Source: Gp7-AA10 sp041483175 (GTDB taxonomy: Bacteria; Acidobacteriota; Thermoanaerobaculia; Gp7-AA8). Taken from it: DNA of 8,795 nt. The stretch is taken from assembly GCA_041483175.1 (NCBI GenBank), contig JBGPFD010000148.1, positions 1 through 8,795 on the forward strand, given 5' to 3'. Both the position numbers and the translations under genes were made by a program. Below the pieces are notes generated by a model. That model ran no database searches and was not told where the DNA came from. It saw only the letters and a program-made list of their open reading frames with translations. Numbering within the stretch: position 1 is the stretch's first letter; every line of letters begins with the position of its first letter. Positions 6,589-8,795 of this stretch are shown here, piece after piece.

Positions 6589-7679
6589 ACGTGGAACACC
6601 TGGCCACCCAGATCGCCGCCGCCGCCACCATGCGGAACCTCTATCCGGCGAATCATCCGCGGGTCGTCCAGACTGTCACGCAGATCATCGTGGCCCTCAA
6701 CCAGCTCCTCGAACAGAGCGGCGGCGATTCGGTGACCTACCTCATCGTCGCCGACGATCTCGTGGTCGAGCAGGAGGTCATCCGCAGAACGACTCTTTCC
6801 GTGCACCAGTTCATCGACCTGCTCAAGCGGCGCGGCATCGAGCGGCTGACGCTCGCGGCCGGCCTGCAGCAGGACGAAGCCCACCAGCTCGTCGGCGCGA
6901 TGGCCCTCGGCGAACCGCTGGAGTCGTCGAAGCACATCGTCGTCGGCCGGGTGCACGTGGCCGTCGACCAGGATGAGAAGCGGAGCGAAGGACGCGAGCT
7001 GTCGGTCGAACAACTGGAAACGGTTCGCGAAGCGTGGGCTCGTTTTCGCGTGGAGCGAAAACTGCCGCTCGGGCAGATGCAGGAGATCGTCTGGAGTTTT
7101 ATCGACTCCCTCTCCCGCACCACGCGCGCCGTCCTGCCGCTGGCGAAGTTGAAGGAGCACGACGAGTACACCTTCGTGCATTCGGTCAACGTGTCCCTGC
7201 TCGTCCTGGCGCAGGCGCGATCGTTCGGTATCCAGGGGACCACGCTGCACGCCTTCGGCATGGCCTCGCTCCTCCACGACATCGGAAAGCTGACCGTCCC
7301 CCTGACCGTGCTCAACAAACCGGGCAAGCTCGAAGGACAGGAGTGGGAGGCGATGCAAAGTCACACGCTGCAAGGCGCGTGGTACCTCAGCGAGATCGAA
7401 GGAACGCCGCCGCTTTCGATCATCGTCGCTTTCGAACACCACCTGCGCTATGACGGCCAGGCAAACTATCCGGTGCTTCGGTCGCCGCGCGTTCCCAATC
7501 TCGCCAGCAGGATGACCTCCATCGCCGACGCCTACGACGCGATGTCCACCGTCCGCCCGTACCAGCAGCCGCTGGCGCGTGCCGCGGCATTCGAAATTCT
7601 CAGAAGACGAGCGGAAACCTTTTACGATCCTCTGCTGGCGTCGAATTTCATCCGCATCGTCGGCGAAACTCCGTCCTGA
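6585..7679 (+). CDS. HD-GYP-type phosphohydrolase with an N-terminal YPANHP module
   Basis: This 364-aa cytosolic protein probably hydrolyses cyclic di-GMP or a related nucleotide. Residues about 4-110 match the N-terminal module of the upstream HEAT protein (NLYPANHPRVVQTV at 18-31; KRRGIERLTL at 81-90). The C-terminal half (about 180-364) is an HD-GYP domain. The presumed metal ligands are all present: E195 and H199 (EYTFH), HD 231-232 in HDIGK with K235, H260, H285-H286, and D315 in IADAYDAM. The motif usually read HHE..DG.GYP is altered to HHLRYDGQANYP, so the Glu and the Gly are replaced and one residue is added. Substrate choice is therefore uncertain. There is no receiver or PAS domain, so the N-terminal module is the likely sensor or docking part. 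ATG 6585 overlaps the previous stop, and an in-frame start at 6444 would lie deep in the HEAT gene. The next gene begins 2 bp after the stop. Confidence 0.9.
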   Translation: MNVEHLATQIAAAATMRNLYPANHPRVVQTVTQIIVALNQLLEQSGGDSVTYLIVADDLVVEQEVIRRTTLSVHQFIDLLKRRGIERLTLAAGLQQDEAHQLVGAMALGEPLESSKHIVVGRVHVAVDQDEKRSEGRELSVEQLETVREAWARFRVERKLPLGQMQEIVWSFIDSLSRTTRAVLPLAKLKEHDEYTFVHSVNVSLLVLAQARSFGIQGTTLHAFGMASLLHDIGKLTVPLTVLNKPGKLEGQEWEAMQSHTLQGAWYLSEIEGTPPLSIIVAFEHHLRYDGQANYPVLRSPRVPNLASRMTSIADAYDAMSTVRPYQQPLARAAAFEILRRRAETFYDPLLASNFIRIVGETPS

Positions 7680-7681
7680 CC

Positions 7682-8795
7682 GTGCTGTCGCTGTCGCATA
7701 TCCGCAAGTCGTTCGGCCAGACGGTCGCCGTCGACGACGTCTCACTCAATGTCGCTCCCGGCGAGATCGTCGGAGTGGTCGGAGAAAACGGCGCCGGCAA
7801 GACGACGCTGATGCGCATCATCGGCGGCGAGATCGCCTCCGACGCCGGCTCGATGACCATCGATGGCAGCGTCGGCTTCGTGCATCAGCACTTCATGCTC
7901 GTTTCCGAGTTCACCATCGCCGAAAACCTGGGACTCGTCCGCGGCTTGGCGCGGAGCGCGGAAGAGATCATCGCCGAGAGCGGCATCCGTCTCGACCGCC
8001 CCGAGCGGCGCGTCCGTGAGCTGTCGGTCGGCGAAAAAGCGAAGCTGGAGTTGATCAAGGCAATCGCGCGCCAACCGCAGATCCTCATCCTCGACGAGCC
8101 GACGTCGGTCCTGACACCCGGCGAAACCGCGGAGCTGCTCGATATCGCGCGGCGTCTTGCCGGTGGCGGCACCTCCGTGCTTCTTATCAGCCACAAGATC
8201 CGCGAAGTGGTCGAAGTTGCCACGCGAACAATCGTCATGCGGCGGGGACGCATCGTGGCCGAGAACGGCGACGCCGACGAGATGGCCCGAGCAATGGTGG
8301 AGCAGCAATCCGACGTAGCACCGGCTCTTAGCCGGCGCACCCAGCCGGCTGAGAGCCGACGCACCGAGCCGGCTGAGAGCCGGCTCTACGTGCAGAACCT
8401 CGTCGTCTCCCGCGGCGAGATCGTGGCGATCATCGGCGTCGCCGGCAACGGGCAGTCGGAGCTCGCCGTCATGTTGCGCGACACACTTCCGCGCGCGACC
8501 ACCGCGCATATCCCCGAGGACCGCGCTCGCTACGGGCTGATCGCCGAGATGAGCATCGCCGAGAACATTGCCCTGCTGTCCGGACCTCGCGACGCGAGCG
8601 CCCGCGCACAGCGCCTGATCGCCGCGTACAACATCCGTGCGGAATCGCCGCGGCAGCGCGCCGGATCTCTCTCCGGAGGCAACCAGCAGAAAGTTCTCCT
8701 GGCGCGCGAGCTCGATCGTAATCCTGAGGTCATCGTCGCCGCCGAGCCGACGCGCGGCCTCGATGTGGAGGCGACGCGATTCGTGCACCAGCAAC
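7682..8795 (+). CDS. Compact double-domain ABC ATPase of a nucleoside/BMP importer (3' end cut by window)
   Basis: At least 371 aa are visible, and the gene runs past the window end. It should power import of the ligand bound by the BMP lipoprotein. The first ATPase domain has Walker A GENGAGKT (34-41), Q-loop FVHQHFML (66-73), signature LSVGE (114-118), Walker B ILILDEP (134-140) and H171. The second has the degenerate Walker A GVAGNGQS (252-259) normal for this family, PEDR (279-282), signature LSGGN (330-334) and AAEPTRGLD (353-361). Both domains look short: the segments after each Walker A lack stretches usual in COG3845 proteins, and the second starts without a clear first strand. The linker (about 211-237) is encoded by a palindromic repeat. 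GTG 7682 is the only start that gives a complete first strand (LSLSHIRKSFG), 2 bp after the HD-GYP stop. It was found by reading this frame directly, because it lacks an ATG. Confidence 0.93.
   Translation, partial: MLSLSHIRKSFGQTVAVDDVSLNVAPGEIVGVVGENGAGKTTLMRIIGGEIASDAGSMTIDGSVGFVHQHFMLVSEFTIAENLGLVRGLARSAEEIIAESGIRLDRPERRVRELSVGEKAKLELIKAIARQPQILILDEPTSVLTPGETAELLDIARRLAGGGTSVLLISHKIREVVEVATRTIVMRRGRIVAENGDADEMARAMVEQQSDVAPALSRRTQPAESRRTEPAESRLYVQNLVVSRGEIVAIIGVAGNGQSELAVMLRDTLPRATTAHIPEDRARYGLIAEMSIAENIALLSGPRDASARAQRLIAAYNIRAESPRQRAGSLSGGNQQKVLLARELDRNPEVIVAAEPTRGLDVEATRFVHQQ
8313..8391 (+). repeat. Palindromic element (79 nt) inside the ABC ATPase gene, translated in frame
   Basis: It has the same ACGTAG (8313-8318) and CTACGT (8386-8391) ends as the elements at 74-126 and 164-216, and the same CCGGCTCTTAGCCGG hairpin (8321-8335). 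It is longer because a 24-bp unit starting CGCACC (8336 and 8360) is repeated. The last hairpin, AGCCGGCT-GAG-AGCCGGCT (8367-8385), is perfect. The 24-bp period equals 8 codons, so the frame stays open. It encodes about residues 211-237 (ALSRRTQPAESRRTEPAESR, then LYV), the linker between the two ATPase domains. No target duplication is evident. Confidence 0.9.

Noticed and set aside
6549..7745. Long minus-strand open frame of 398 codons
   Set aside because: It is opposite the HD-GYP gene and crosses gene borders on the other strand. Its composition is typical of the reverse of a GC-rich gene.
8313..8391. Frameshift or pseudogene in the ABC ATPase
   Set aside because: The repeat reads through in frame, and conserved motifs continue on both sides, so the gene appears intact up to the window end.
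7742..8794. Long minus-strand open frame of 350 codons
   Set aside because: It is opposite the ABC ATPase, which carries every expected ATPase motif. The minus frame shows none.

Overview
The window is GC-rich, with densely packed genes and almost no plasmid or phage signature. A GWxTD-domain secreted protein, a BMP-type nucleoside-binding lipoprotein, an HD-GYP protein and repeated CCGG-rich palindromes together suggest an Acidobacteriota-like soil or sediment bacterium. This placement is an inference from gene content; no 16S or other marker gene is present.

Layout. Positions 1-219 hold a 90-bp tandem repeat whose core is a 53-nt palindrome (ACGTAG...CTACGT). Three minus-strand genes follow: ribBA (264-1466, riboflavin biosynthesis), a secreted GWxTD-domain protein (1523-3076) and a small acidic helical protein (3167-3358). 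A 52-bp divergent gap (3359-3410) separates these from a plus-strand run of four closely spaced genes: a BMP-family lipoprotein (3411-4382), a HEAT-repeat protein (4402-6588), an HD-GYP phosphodiesterase-like protein (6585-7679), and a double-domain nucleoside-type ABC ATPase (from GTG 7682, running off the end of the window).

How the genes may work together. The BMP lipoprotein and the COG3845-type ATPase are the usual partners of a nucleoside/BMP ABC importer, and the permeases are expected just beyond the right edge. Here the two are separated by the HEAT and HD-GYP genes, which overlap by ATGA. The N-terminal ~110 residues of these two inserted proteins resemble each other (YPPGHP / YPANHP followed by the same helix-strand pattern). 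They therefore look like a pair sharing one uncharacterised module.

The most unusual signal is the palindromic element. The same ACGTAG...CTACGT family that makes up the array at 1-219 also lies inside the open reading frame of the ABC ATPase (8313-8391). There it is translated in frame as an octapeptide-repeat linker between the two nucleotide-binding domains. A divergent third copy (1487-1526) supplies the stop codon of the GWxTD gene. This resembles in principle the protein-coding palindromic elements known from Rickettsia. Several plus- and minus-strand starts also have a TANAAT box only 6-8 nt upstream and no Shine-Dalgarno, which hints at leaderless transcripts.
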